The notes below the pieces were generated by a model. It saw nothing but the letters and a program-made list of their open reading frames with translations, made no database searches and was not told the origin of the DNA. A stretch of 32,869 nt of DNA from an uncultured Lachnobacterium sp. GTDB lineage: Bacteria; Bacillota; Clostridia; Lachnospirales; Lachnospiraceae. Position numbers and translations under genes: made by a program. The stretch is from assembly GCA_937889225.1 (NCBI GenBank), contig CALAST010000056.1, positions 1 to 32,869 of the forward strand, written 5' to 3'. Every line of letters begins with the position of its first letter. The first letter of the stretch is position 1. Below are positions 7,719 to 16,702 of the stretch, in pieces.

Positions 7719-9047
7719 TTACTTTCCTCTCAACACTTTCCGCAATCCAACCACAAGCAATACCGCTTTTATCACATTATCAGCAATCATACAATACCAA
7801 ATCGAATGAATTCCGAAATCAAATATCCTTACACAGATAAACGAACCCAAAATTCGAATCCCCCATCTTGTCACAAGTTCTACCACAAACGGATATTTCG
7901 TTCTGCCAAGTCCATTGTAAATACCTTCCATTACTGCTGCACTTCCAAAAATCGGCTCGCTAAATGCAACAATTCGAAGTAAATTTGCTCCGATTTGAAT
8001 TACTTGTGTATCTTTGGTAAAGAGCCCCATCATCATTTCTGCACTAAAGAACAACAAAATCCCTGTTACTATCATTGTAGCAAAAATAATTCCTATCGAA
8101 ATAAGCGAAACATCACGCTGTTTCTTCTTGTCATTTTCCCCTAATGCATTTCCTACTAATGTAGACGTTGCAGCTTGAATACCATATCCCGGAATATAAA
8201 AAATCGTTTCTGCCGTAATGGCGATGGAGTGTGCTGCATAAACAGTAGTTGCCATTGAGGAAACAAAGCTCGTTGCTACAACATACCCACTATGAGAAAC
8301 AAAGCTTGTCAACATAACAGGAATTCCGATTTTAAGCACGCCACCCAAAATTTCCCATTCCGGTTTTGCGTAAGCCGGTTGAAAAGCTATTGTTTTATTT
8401 CGCACAAATGCAATCGTCATAAGAATACCGCCTATGATAAACGAAATTGCCGTTGCAATTCCTGCTCCAACTGCCCCAAAACCAAGTGCATAGATAAATA
8501 CATAGTTTAATAGCATATTGCAGACATTTATCAATACGTTGATATACATTGGTGTCTTTGTATCCCCTGTAGAACGAAGCAGTGCGCCAAAAATCAAAAT
8601 TGCCGCACGAAATACCAACGGCAAGTTAATGAGTGCGAAGTAAATCGACGCATCTTTGTGAATGGTTTCCTCCGCACCCATCCATATTGGCATATAAGGT
8701 GCTGCCACAAGCGTAATTGCGGTCAAAATCACTCCCACTACAATCACTACCATAACTGCTTGTCCTGCTGCGTGCCGAACTTTGTATTCATTTTTTTCTC
8801 CAATTGCCCTTGCGACATAAGCAAGAAATCCTACCCCTGCGGAGCTCATAATGCTGTTAATCAGCCATGTATAAGTAGAACTCAGCGATATCGTAGCAGT
8901 TGCTTCTGCCCCAAGCTGACCAACCATAGCAGTATCAATATACTGCACAATTGTTGACAAAAACTGTTCTAATATCGTCGGCCATGCCAATGCAATAAGC
9001 GTTGCAAGCATTGCCTTATCCAAATGTTTTTCTATCCATTTTTGCAT
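7719..9047 (-). CDS. MATE family efflux transporter
   Basis: A twelve-helix multidrug and toxin extrusion antiporter of 442 residues, expected to export organic cations or other small toxic molecules using a sodium or proton gradient. Many hydrophobic segments run throughout, beginning LATLIALAWPTILEQFLSTIVQYIDTAMVG split over helix 1-2. The paired-domain pattern (LPLVFRAA, GDTKTPMYINVLINVCN, later EGIYNGLGRTKYP) is typical of the family. ATG 9047 is preferred because AAGGATAG lies seven bases upstream; the in-frame ATG at 9074 lacks a ribosome site. It begins 48 bases after the metal-importer permease stop and is probably co-transcribed, although a link with metal supply is only inference. 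Confidence 0.9.
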   Translation of the reverse strand: MQKWIEKHLDKAMLATLIALAWPTILEQFLSTIVQYIDTAMVGQLGAEATATISLSSTYTWLINSIMSSAGVGFLAYVARAIGEKNEYKVRHAAGQAVMVVIVVGVILTAITLVAAPYMPIWMGAEETIHKDASIYFALINLPLVFRAAILIFGALLRSTGDTKTPMYINVLINVCNMLLNYVFIYALGFGAVGAGIATAISFIIGGILMTIAFVRNKTIAFQPAYAKPEWEILGGVLKIGIPVMLTSFVSHSGYVVATSFVSSMATTVYAAHSIAITAETIFYIPGYGIQAATSTLVGNALGENDKKKQRDVSLISIGIIFATMIVTGILLFFSAEMMMGLFTKDTQVIQIGANLLRIVAFSEPIFGSAAVMEGIYNGLGRTKYPFVVELVTRWGIRILGSFICVRIFDFGIHSIWYCMIADNVIKAVLLVVGLRKVLRGK

Positions 9048-9095
9048 ACAATCTATCCTTTTCTTTATAACCATAAATGAACAAATATACAGGCA

Positions 9096-9908
9096 TTATC
9101 CCATCTTTCTTCCATATAAATAAGTAGCAAAATAAATCACCGATGCGATAATTACAATCATAGGACCTGTCGCAACGTTTGTATAATAAGACACAATCAA
9201 TCCCACAATTCCAGAAAATACCGAAAATATCAGAGAAAAAAGATGATACTCCCTCATATTCTCCGCAATATTCCGACTCGAAGCCGCAGGCAAAATCAAT
9301 AATGCATTAATAATTAAAATACCTACCCATTTAATAGAAAGCATAACAATAAGTGCCACTAATACTGCAAATAAATTATCCATCAGCTTTACCGGAATAT
9401 TTTTGCTTTTTGCCACAGTTCTATGAATACAGATTGCATTCAGATAATTAAAACCAAATACCCAAAATAACAATGTAAATGCAAATATCAACACCAAATA
9501 TAAAATTTCTTTTTGTGTAATGCTTAAAATATCACCCACCAAAATCGCAGAATACTTACTGAAATTTCCCCCTGCTGATAAAATCGCCAATCCAATCGCT
9601 ACAGAGCAGGAAGAAAAAACGGAAATTACCGTATCTGTAGATGCTGCATGGGAACTTCCAATTTTATTTAACAGCAGTGCAAATAAAATCGCAAATACTA
9701 CCATGGAAATCGTCGTATCTTGTACACCAAACACAACACCTACCGCAATTCCTGTAAGTGCGGAATGTCCAAGTGCATCTGAAAAATATGCCATCTTCTT
9801 GTTTACAATCATCGTTCCTAATAGTCCAAATAATGGAGTAATGATAAAAATTGCAAGAAGGGCATTTTTCATAAATCCATAATTAAGCCATGAAGTCCAA
9901 TCTATCAC
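9096..9908 (-). CDS. Metal ABC transporter permease (zinc/manganese type)
   Basis: Integral membrane subunit of an ABC-3 family importer (ZnuB/MntB/AdcB type), with about eight to nine hydrophobic helices in 270 residues. It shows the family segment AYFSDALGHSALTGIAVG near the N-terminus, the coupling region that contacts the ATPase. GTG at 9908 is the likely start, because AGGAGG lies nine bases upstream; an earlier GTG at 9917 would touch the ribosome site. It overlaps the ATPase gene by 26 bases, indicating translational coupling. The metal is inferred as zinc or manganese from the partner binding protein. Confidence 0.9.
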   Translation of the reverse strand: MIDWTSWLNYGFMKNALLAIFIITPLFGLLGTMIVNKKMAYFSDALGHSALTGIAVGVVFGVQDTTISMVVFAILFALLLNKIGSSHAASTDTVISVFSSCSVAIGLAILSAGGNFSKYSAILVGDILSITQKEILYLVLIFAFTLLFWVFGFNYLNAICIHRTVAKSKNIPVKLMDNLFAVLVALIVMLSIKWVGILIINALLILPAASSRNIAENMREYHLFSLIFSVFSGIVGLIVSYYTNVATGPMIVIIASVIYFATYLYGRKMG

Positions 9909-10674
9909 GTGACACACCCTCCTTTATCCATTTTTCTTCATTTCCGATTGCAAACACTTGGGCAAATTCTTCACTTTCAAATACTTCATTTACCGTTCCC
10001 TGTTTTAATACAGTCTGGTCTAAAAGCACTACATGGTCTGCATACCGCTTTACATAGTCTAAATCATGGGAAATCAAAATAATTGCCATGTCATAGTGCT
10101 TTTTCAAATAGTCAATTGTTTTATAAAAAAGCTCCATACCATTTTTATCAATTCCCGAAACAGGCTCGTCCAAAAGAAGCAGCTTTGGTCTATCCATAAT
10201 CGCCATGGAAAGAAGCACTCTCTGCAACTGACCACCGGACAAATTGCAAACCTGCTTATCAATCAAATCCGCCGCCTCAAATACTTCCAGATTTTTCTTG
10301 ATTTTCCCATAAATCCGCTTATTTTTTGGCAGAAATACAGGATAATGAAACTGATAGCTTGCAATTAAATCATATACACTTACCGGAGTATTTTTTTCTA
10401 TATTGATGCTTTGCGGAACATATCCAATTTTCAAATTTTGGATTTTTCCATTTTTCGTATCACGGTATTCAATAACGCCCTCACTTGGAATATCCTTCAA
10501 AATTGCACGAACAAGCGTGGATTTTCCCGCACCATTTTTTCCAATAATCGCATTCAAAGAACCACAATGCATATGCAAATTGACATCCTTTAAAACAACT
10601 TGTTCCCCAAAGCTGACTCCTAAATTTTTTATTTTTATACAATGAAAACCACATGTTTCAATAATTTTTCGCAT
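9883..10674 (-). CDS. Metal ABC transporter ATP-binding protein
   Basis: The 263-residue ATPase driving the adjacent zinc/manganese-type importer. It shows Walker A GKNGAGKS (about 44-51), a Q-loop in GYVPQS, the ABC signature LSGGQLQRV, Walker B LLLLDEP and the switch histidine in ISHDLDYV. Start ATG follows GGAGA. It lies between the binding-protein gene (214-bp gap) and the permease gene (overlap). A TATAAT at 10703-10708 could be a -10 for internal initiation, but its -35 is weak. Metal identity rests on the operon, not on this subunit. Confidence 0.92.
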   Translation of the reverse strand: MRKIIETCGFHCIKIKNLGVSFGEQVVLKDVNLHMHCGSLNAIIGKNGAGKSTLVRAILKDIPSEGVIEYRDTKNGKIQNLKIGYVPQSINIEKNTPVSVYDLIASYQFHYPVFLPKNKRIYGKIKKNLEVFEAADLIDKQVCNLSGGQLQRVLLSMAIMDRPKLLLLDEPVSGIDKNGMELFYKTIDYLKKHYDMAIILISHDLDYVKRYADHVVLLDQTVLKQGTVNEVFESEEFAQVFAIGNEEKWIKEGVSRDRLDFMA

Positions 10675-10888
10675 TAATTTCTCCTAGTTTTTATAACAAA
10701 ACATTATACTGCTACCATCATATTTATTAAAATTTCTGTATATAAAAAAACAACTCTCTTACACCCTTTTTACCTTTCATATTTTCAATTTTAACTATAA
10801 ATGGGATATGAAAAACTTTTACCGTTTTTTCTAAAATAAAGGGCATATCACATTATTTTTTTATACTATATTCCATTCTTAATATTTT

Positions 10889-11896
10889 TTATTGTGAAAA
10901 TGCTTCTTTCATCCGTAATAAATTGTTTCTCATACCTTCTATATAACTGTCCTTATCATACTTCCCACGTGTTAGTGGGTCTAAATAGACAACATTCACA
11001 TCTGTTTCATTTTGTATCATATTGCACATAGATTCTGCATAAAGCTGTTCTGCAAAAATATAAGAAACATGATGTTCGTTAATTATGTCAACCACTTCTG
11101 CCACTTCCTTTGCACTCACCTGACGTTCTTCATCTAAATCCATACAAAATGCAATTGGAAGCTGTAAGTCCTCAGCAACATAATCATATGCACAATGAAA
11201 TAAAATCACTTCCTGTCCTGCTGCAAGCCCCATAACATCCTGCCGTAATTGTTCAATTTCCGCCAATTTTCCATCATATGCTTGGGCATTTTTACGATAT
11301 ATCTGTGCATGAGAAGAATCAGCATCTGCCAAACCTTCTGCGATATTTCTAATTTGTGCCCTGTATAACTCTACACTCATCCATGCATGTGCATTCATAT
11401 CTTTCTCCTCATGTGTGTGCAATTCTTCGGTTTCATACACATGCTCGTCCTCATGTGTATGCAATTCTTCTACCTCATATGCATCTTCCTCATGCACATG
11501 TTCATGTCCACCCTCTAACAGTTCCATACCCTCACAGGCTTCTATAATCAAAAGTTCCGGATACGCCTTTGCGATATCCTCCATAAACTGCTCAATTCCA
11601 CCGCCATTTATAATAAACACATCTGCCGTAGATAACAGTTTCATATCTTCCGGTGTTAATTGAAAATCGTGAAGACATCCTGTCTGCGGTTCACTTAAGT
11701 TTTTTAGGGTAACTTCTTCTATATCCTGCACAACATTCATGGCGGCAATATACATAGGATAAAAAGAAGTCACTACAACAAAATCATCTTCCTCTTTTGC
11801 TTCATTATTTTGACTTACATAAATACTGGTAAATCCAAAACTTGCTATCAATATAGATAGCAACATTACTGCTACAAATACATACTTATTTTTCAT
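10889..11896 (-). CDS. Metal ABC transporter substrate-binding protein with duplicated His-rich loop
   Basis: Cluster A-I extracellular metal-binding protein (ZnuA/AdcA/MntA group) of 335 residues, feeding the importer encoded downstream. Expected ligands include His76 in CLHDFQLTP, His170 in HAWMS, His234 in FHCAYDY and an Asp near YLDPL (306). A His/Glu-rich loop at 131-166 is typical of zinc-specific members. Within it EELHTHE occurs twice (143-149, 157-163), a 14-residue duplication. The N-terminus has one hydrophobic helix (about 5-27) but no lipobox cysteine, so it is probably anchored or secreted by that helix rather than lipidated. A 10-bp hairpin sits just before its ribosome site. 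Confidence 0.9.
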   Translation of the reverse strand: MKNKYVFVAVMLLSILIASFGFTSIYVSQNNEAKEEDDFVVVTSFYPMYIAAMNVVQDIEEVTLKNLSEPQTGCLHDFQLTPEDMKLLSTADVFIINGGGIEQFMEDIAKAYPELLIIEACEGMELLEGGHEHVHEEDAYEVEELHTHEDEHVYETEELHTHEEKDMNAHAWMSVELYRAQIRNIAEGLADADSSHAQIYRKNAQAYDGKLAEIEQLRQDVMGLAAGQEVILFHCAYDYVAEDLQLPIAFCMDLDEERQVSAKEVAEVVDIINEHHVSYIFAEQLYAESMCNMIQNETDVNVVYLDPLTRGKYDKDSYIEGMRNNLLRMKEAFSQ

Positions 11897-11910
11897 ATTC
11901 CTAAATTTTT

Positions 11911-11942
11911 AATGGCTGCAACTTATTAAGGCTGCAGCCATT
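11911..11942 (-). terminator. Hairpin between engB and the metal-binding-protein gene
   Basis: AATGGCTGCA (11911-11920) and TGCAGCCATT (11933-11942) form a 10-bp perfect stem with a 12-nt loop. On the minus strand it is followed by TAAAAATTT, not a U-run, and then directly by the TAGGAAT ribosome site and ATG 11896. It could end the engB transcript inefficiently or act as a 5'-leader structure of the importer mRNA. Confidence 0.5.
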
Positions 11943-11961
11943 TTTCCATTTCTAAATTTAT

Positions 11962-11989
11962 TTAGTAACTATTGACACTTTCATTTCAA
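11962..11989 (-). promoter_or_regulatory. Possible promoter of the metal importer operon
   Basis: On the minus strand, TTGAAA (11984-11989) and TACTAA (11962-11967) are 16 bases apart, upstream of the hairpin at 11911-11942. The -10 is poor. I saw no clear Zur-type palindrome near it. Confidence 0.35.
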
Positions 11990-12000
11990 GTTGCTATTTC

Positions 12001-12867
12001 TTATTTTTTCTTCATTCCGGCTTTTTTTGCAGCCTTTTTCGCCTGTTGCTTTACAGTCTTTTTCGCCGGTACTTTTCCGGTTGCTTTCCAACGTGGTTTG
12101 CGTTTCTTTTCGCTTTCGGATGTGTTATTTATGCAATTCTCTCCTACCATGTTCATACTATCTTGAACATTTTCGTTTATCGCTCCATCGCTCTCTTTAT
12201 CTCTTCGGGCAACATTTTCATTTTGAAAATTTTTACCATCTGCATCTTGCTGGAAAACTTCATTTAACTCCCATTCTTCTTCCGGCAAAACAAGAGAATC
12301 AATAAGCTCCCAAATTTCCTCTCGCCCTTGCTTTGTTTCTGCAGAAAACGGAATCATAATTGTATCCGGTTCTACATTTAATTTTTTTTGAATCATATTT
12401 AAATGTTTCTGTACCGCACCACGCTTGATTTTGTCCATTTTTGTAGCAATAATAATCGGTGCAAATCCTTGTTCCACCATCCAATCATACATCAGACAGT
12501 CATTATCTGATGGTTCATGGCGAATGTCAATTAAAAGAAAGACTGCTTTTAATTTCGTGGAAGTATGAAGATACCGTTCAATCATTTTTCCCCATTTTGC
12601 TTTAATTTCTACGCTTGCATTTGCATACCCATACCCTGGTAAATCGACTAAATACATCGCATCATTAATGTTATAAAAATTAATGGTCTGTGTTTTACCA
12701 GGCTGTGAAGATGTTCTTGCCAATGATTTCCGATTCATCAAAGCATTAATTAAGGAAGATTTTCCTACATTGGATTTTCCTGCAAACGCTACTTCAAAAT
12801 GCGGATTGTCCGGAAAGGTACTGGTAATTCCACATACCGTTTCCAAATTTACATTTTTTATCACCAT
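12001..12867 (-). CDS. engB: Ribosome biogenesis GTPase YsxC/EngB with long C-terminal tail
   Basis: A TrmE-Era-EngA-EngB family GTPase that assists late 50S ribosomal subunit assembly. It shows G1 GKSNVGKSS, G3 DLPGYG, G4 TKMDK and G5 FSAET, all within the first ~195 residues, the full length of ordinary EngB. It continues to 288 residues. The extra ~90 residues are acidic and Asn-rich first (EEEWELNEVFQQDADG...) and end in a strongly basic Lys/Ala tail (PAKKTVKQQAKKAAKKAG). The tail would favour binding rRNA or another nucleic acid, but that is inference. Start ATG follows GGCAGG. It lies 120 bases downstream of lon, the usual Firmicute order. Confidence 0.93.
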   Translation of the reverse strand: MVIKNVNLETVCGITSTFPDNPHFEVAFAGKSNVGKSSLINALMNRKSLARTSSQPGKTQTINFYNINDAMYLVDLPGYGYANASVEIKAKWGKMIERYLHTSTKLKAVFLLIDIRHEPSDNDCLMYDWMVEQGFAPIIIATKMDKIKRGAVQKHLNMIQKKLNVEPDTIMIPFSAETKQGREEIWELIDSLVLPEEEWELNEVFQQDADGKNFQNENVARRDKESDGAINENVQDSMNMVGENCINNTSESEKKRKPRWKATGKVPAKKTVKQQAKKAAKKAGMKKK

Positions 12868-12987
12868 TTAAAATTACCTGCCTTTCGCCTTTCCGTTTTT
12901 ATTTCTTAAACTAAAACACTTTTTACATGGCAAATAAAGATTGACAATCTTCTTTGCTACTTTTCTAAATGTCTTAGTTAATATATT

Positions 12988-15306
12988 TTAGTTTCTTACA
13001 AACGCTACTTCCAGTACTTCATCCAAATGCTCTACCGGAATAATTTCTAAACCTTTTTTAATCTCTGCTGAAATTTCATCCAAATCTTTCTCATTCTTCT
13101 TTGGAATACATACAGTTTTGATTTCCGCATTCTTTGCTGCCAGAAGTTTTTCTTTTAATCCACCAATCGGAAGCACACGCCCTCTTAAGGTAATTTCTCC
13201 TGTCATTGCAACATCAGCTCTTACCGGACGGTTAATAATAGCAGATAATACAGCCGTTGCCATTGTAATTCCCGCAGATGGACCATCCTTTGGAACTGCA
13301 CCTTCCGGAATGTGAATATGAATATCATGCTCTGCAAAAAATTCTTTCGCAATCTCATACTGCGGACTAATGGAACGAATATAACTAAGTCCTGCCATTG
13401 CAGATTCTTTCATGACATCGCCCATTTTTCCCGTCAGTTTGAGTTCTCCTTTACCTGGCATAATATTTACTTCAATCTCTAATGTCACACCGCCTACGCT
13501 CGTCCATGCAAGTCCCCTTACAAGTCCCACTTCATCGGTATCATTTTTCTTATCCTGACTATATTTTTCTTTTCCAAGATATTTGCTTAAATTTGTTTCC
13601 GTAATACGGATTTTTTTCTTTTTATTCTGGTAAATCTCTCTTGCACATTTTCGGCAGATTTCTCCTAACTTTCGTTCCAAACCACGCACACCTGCTTCTT
13701 TTGTATAAGAACGGATAACCATCGTAAGTGCTTTATCACTAATAACAAGCTGCTCAGGTAAAATACCGTTCTTTTCCATTTGCTTCGATAGCAAGTGTTC
13801 TTTTGCGATATGGAATTTTTCATTTTCCGTATAACTGGTTACTTCAATGAGTTCCATTCTATCTAAAAGTGGCTTTGGAATGCTCTGCATATCATTTGCG
13901 GTTGCAATAAAGAGCACTTCGGATAAATCTACCGGAAGTTCTACATAATGGTCACGGAATTTATTGTTTTGCTCAGAATCCAACACTTCCAAAAGTGCTG
14001 CCGATGTGTCGCCCTTGTAATCACTACTTACTTTATCAATTTCATCTAATAACATGAGCGGATTCTTTACACCTGCACTACGTAAACCATTTACAATACG
14101 CCCGGGCATTGCACCGACATACGTACGTCTGTGACCGCGGATTTCCGCTTCATCACGCACACCACCAAGACAAATGCGAACATATTCTTTATTTAAAGCT
14201 CTTGCCACGGAACGGGCAATGCTTGTTTTTCCTGTTCCGGGAGGTCCTACCAGACAAATAATCGGGCTTTCCCCTTTACTGGTAAGATTTCGTACTGCCA
14301 AAAATTCCAGCATACGCATCTTTACTTTTTCCAAACCATAATGGTCTTCATCTAAAATCGCTTCTGCATGGTCCAAATCGTTATTGTCTGTAGATTGTTT
14401 GTTCCATGGAAGCTCCAACAGCGTTTCGATATATCCACGACTTACCGTACTTTCCGAAGAATTGGAATTAATTCCACGGAAACGCACGATTTCTTTCTTA
14501 ATCCGTTCTTTTACATTTTCCGGTGCATCTAACTGCTCTAACGATGCCAAATAATTATCCGCATCGGATTTGCTGTCTGCTTCCCCTAATTCTTCACGAA
14601 TTACATGCATTTGCTCACGCAAAATGTAATCTTTTTGATTCTTATCCACACGTTGCTTTACTTTTGTCTGAAAATCTTTTTGAATCATCAAAACATCCAT
14701 TTCACGGAACAAAAGTGCTAACAATGTTTCATAACGAACCGTAAGTGTATCTGCTTCCAAAATCTTTTGCTTATCTTCAAATTTAATTGGAAAATTATTT
14801 GAGATATAATTGATAAGTTTCTCCAATTCCCGATAACTTTCCACTTGTTTTAATACATCCGGTGGAATTTTCCCATTAATTTTTGCATAGCGGGTAAAAT
14901 TTTCGCGAATGCTGTTTATCATTGCAAGCTCTACTTCCTCTGGAAATTCTTCAGATTCTTCTTCTAAATATTCAATTTCCGCTTCTAAATATTCGCTGCA
15001 CTCTGTAAAGGTAAGTTTCTTTGCCCTACATTTCCCTTCTGCTAAAACACGAATAATTCCTTTTTGCAGCTTAATTACCTGTTTAATTTCTGCTACAATG
15101 CCAATTTCATACAAATCCGAAACATTCGGATTATCCTTTTTTATATCACGCTGGGTAACCAAGAAAACTTCCTGATTCCCCACCATAGCTGCTTCTACTG
15201 CTTTTGTGGATTTTTCACGGCTGATATCAAAATGCACAATCATTCCCGGCAAAACTGTCATCCCACGAAGGGCAACTGCCGGCATTTTTACTACTGTTTC
15301 TTTCAC
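12988..15306 (-). CDS. lon: ATP-dependent Lon protease
   Basis: Cytoplasmic AAA+ serine protease (LonA type) degrading misfolded and regulatory proteins, 772 residues from the chosen start, matching the ~774 of Bacillus LonA. The N-terminal substrate domain (about 1-310) is followed by Walker A GPPGTGKT and Walker B LMLLDEIDK. The protease domain has catalytic Ser677 in KDGPSAGIT and Lys720 in GGLKEKLLAA. A GTG at 15306 is preferred because TTAGGAG lies six bases upstream; the longer ATG frame to 15327 would put that ribosome site inside the gene. It follows clpX by 23 bases and is surely in the same transcript. I saw no CIRCE or CtsR box nearby. Confidence 0.96.
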   Translation of the reverse strand: MKETVVKMPAVALRGMTVLPGMIVHFDISREKSTKAVEAAMVGNQEVFLVTQRDIKKDNPNVSDLYEIGIVAEIKQVIKLQKGIIRVLAEGKCRAKKLTFTECSEYLEAEIEYLEEESEEFPEEVELAMINSIRENFTRYAKINGKIPPDVLKQVESYRELEKLINYISNNFPIKFEDKQKILEADTLTVRYETLLALLFREMDVLMIQKDFQTKVKQRVDKNQKDYILREQMHVIREELGEADSKSDADNYLASLEQLDAPENVKERIKKEIVRFRGINSNSSESTVSRGYIETLLELPWNKQSTDNNDLDHAEAILDEDHYGLEKVKMRMLEFLAVRNLTSKGESPIICLVGPPGTGKTSIARSVARALNKEYVRICLGGVRDEAEIRGHRRTYVGAMPGRIVNGLRSAGVKNPLMLLDEIDKVSSDYKGDTSAALLEVLDSEQNNKFRDHYVELPVDLSEVLFIATANDMQSIPKPLLDRMELIEVTSYTENEKFHIAKEHLLSKQMEKNGILPEQLVISDKALTMVIRSYTKEAGVRGLERKLGEICRKCAREIYQNKKKKIRITETNLSKYLGKEKYSQDKKNDTDEVGLVRGLAWTSVGGVTLEIEVNIMPGKGELKLTGKMGDVMKESAMAGLSYIRSISPQYEIAKEFFAEHDIHIHIPEGAVPKDGPSAGITMATAVLSAIINRPVRADVAMTGEITLRGRVLPIGGLKEKLLAAKNAEIKTVCIPKKNEKDLDEISAEIKKGLEIIPVEHLDEVLEVAFVRN

Positions 15307-15329
15307 CGATTTACTCCTAAGATGCAATA

Positions 15330-16586
15330 TTATCTTTTACTTGTTTCTAAGTTAAACGGATTGCTCTCTAATGGTTTTAACTTTTCTTCTACCATCTCTT
15401 TTGTAATCGCACAATGTGAAATGGAACTATCAGATGGAACGGTATACATTAAATCCAGCATCACATTTTCCATAATCGCACGAAGTCCACGAGCTCCTGT
15501 TTTTCTTTCCAAAGCCTTATCTGCAATCGCTTCAATGGCTTCTTTTTCAAATGTAAGCCCTACACCATCTAACTCCAACAATTTTGTATACTGTTTTATT
15601 AACGAATTTTTTGGTTCTTGTAAAATGCGAACTAACGCATCTCTGTCCAAATTGTCCAAAGAAACGGTAATCGGCACACGACCAATAAATTCCGGAATCA
15701 GACCAAACTTTACAAAATCCTGTGGAAGTGCATGCTTAAATGCCTCTCCTACATTCATTTCGGATTTTGCTTTCACATCTGCATTAAAACCAATGGAGGC
15801 AGAATCCATTCTTTTTTCAATGATTTTTTCTAAGCCATCAAACGCACCGCCACAAATAAATAAAATATTTGTGGTATCAATTGGAATTAATTCCTGCTGT
15901 GGATGCTTTCTTCCGCCCTGTGGTGGAACAGAGGCTTCCGTACCCTCTAAAATTTTAAGAAGTGCCTGCTGTACCCCTTCACCGGATACATCTCTTGTAA
16001 TGGATACGTTTTCTGATTTTTTCGTAATCTTATCAATTTCATCAATATAGATAATGCCATGTTCCGCACGTTCAATTTCATAATCTGCCGCTTGAATTAA
16101 CTTTAACAGAATGTTTTCTACGTCTTCACCAACATAGCCTGCTTCTGTCAATGTTGTCGCATCTGCAATCGCAAACGGAACATTTAAGATTCTTGCTAAT
16201 GTTTGAGCAAGAAGTGTTTTACCGGAACCTGTCGGACCAAGAAGTAAAACATTACTTTTTTGCAATTCCACACCCAAATCATTACCGGCAAGCACGCGTT
16301 TGTAATGATTGTAAACGGCTACTGACAATACTTTTTTTGCCTGTTCCTGTCCAATTACATATTCATCCAGAAATGCCTTAAGTTCTTCCGGTTTTAATAA
16401 ATTGATTTCTTCCTGTACACTATTTCCTCTACTCTCGTAGCTTTCTTCCTCTATAATCTCTGTGCAAATATCCACACATCGATAACAAATATAAGCTCCG
16501 TTTGGTCCGGAAATAAGTTTCCCTACTTGTTCCTGCGGTTTGCCACAAAAAGAACAGCGGATTCTTTCCTCTCTTTTTCCTGCCAT
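15330..16586 (-). CDS. clpX: ClpX, ATP-binding subunit of the Clp protease
   Basis: AAA+ unfoldase that recognises tagged or damaged proteins and threads them into ClpP. At 418 residues it is normal length. The N-terminal zinc-binding domain has its four cysteines at 11, 14, 34 and 37 (CSFC ... CYRC). Then come Walker A GPTGSGKT (about 114-121), the GYVG pore loop, Walker B IIYIDEIDK, and the sensor region ending GARGLRAI. The loop that docks onto ClpP (IGF) is present in ASIGFNAD. ATG follows TTAGGAGAAA. clpP lies 117 bases upstream and lon just downstream, so unfoldase and both proteases form one proteolysis operon. Confidence 0.96.
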   Translation of the reverse strand: MAGKREERIRCSFCGKPQEQVGKLISGPNGAYICYRCVDICTEIIEEESYESRGNSVQEEINLLKPEELKAFLDEYVIGQEQAKKVLSVAVYNHYKRVLAGNDLGVELQKSNVLLLGPTGSGKTLLAQTLARILNVPFAIADATTLTEAGYVGEDVENILLKLIQAADYEIERAEHGIIYIDEIDKITKKSENVSITRDVSGEGVQQALLKILEGTEASVPPQGGRKHPQQELIPIDTTNILFICGGAFDGLEKIIEKRMDSASIGFNADVKAKSEMNVGEAFKHALPQDFVKFGLIPEFIGRVPITVSLDNLDRDALVRILQEPKNSLIKQYTKLLELDGVGLTFEKEAIEAIADKALERKTGARGLRAIMENVMLDLMYTVPSDSSISHCAITKEMVEEKLKPLESNPFNLETSKR

Positions 16587-16657
16587 ATTATCTTTCTCCT
16601 AAATTTTTATAAAGAAGTTGTTTAATTCGATTCATATATACAAATCTATTCTCTCAC

Positions 16658-16692
16658 AGCAGTCTTATATTCGGCAATGATACAAGACTGCT
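16658..16692. repeat. 9-bp inverted repeat between clpP and clpX
   Basis: AGCAGTCTT (16658-16666) and AAGACTGCT (16684-16692) pair perfectly around a 17-nt loop, just after the clpP stop. No U-run follows on the minus strand. It is therefore more likely an mRNA stabilising or processing hairpin, or a weak terminator that lowers clpX/lon relative to clpP. Confidence 0.55.
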
Positions 16693-16702
16693 ACACCAGT
16701 CA

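Noticed and set aside
10675..10888. Zur-type operator or small gene between the metal-binding-protein and ATPase genes
   Set aside because: No palindrome of the expected kind and no frame with a ribosome site; only a lone TATAAT at 10703-10708.
15064..16050. 328-codon open frame on the plus strand
   Set aside because: Antisense to clpX and the start of lon, both unmistakable; no ribosome site, and composition typical of a shadow frame.
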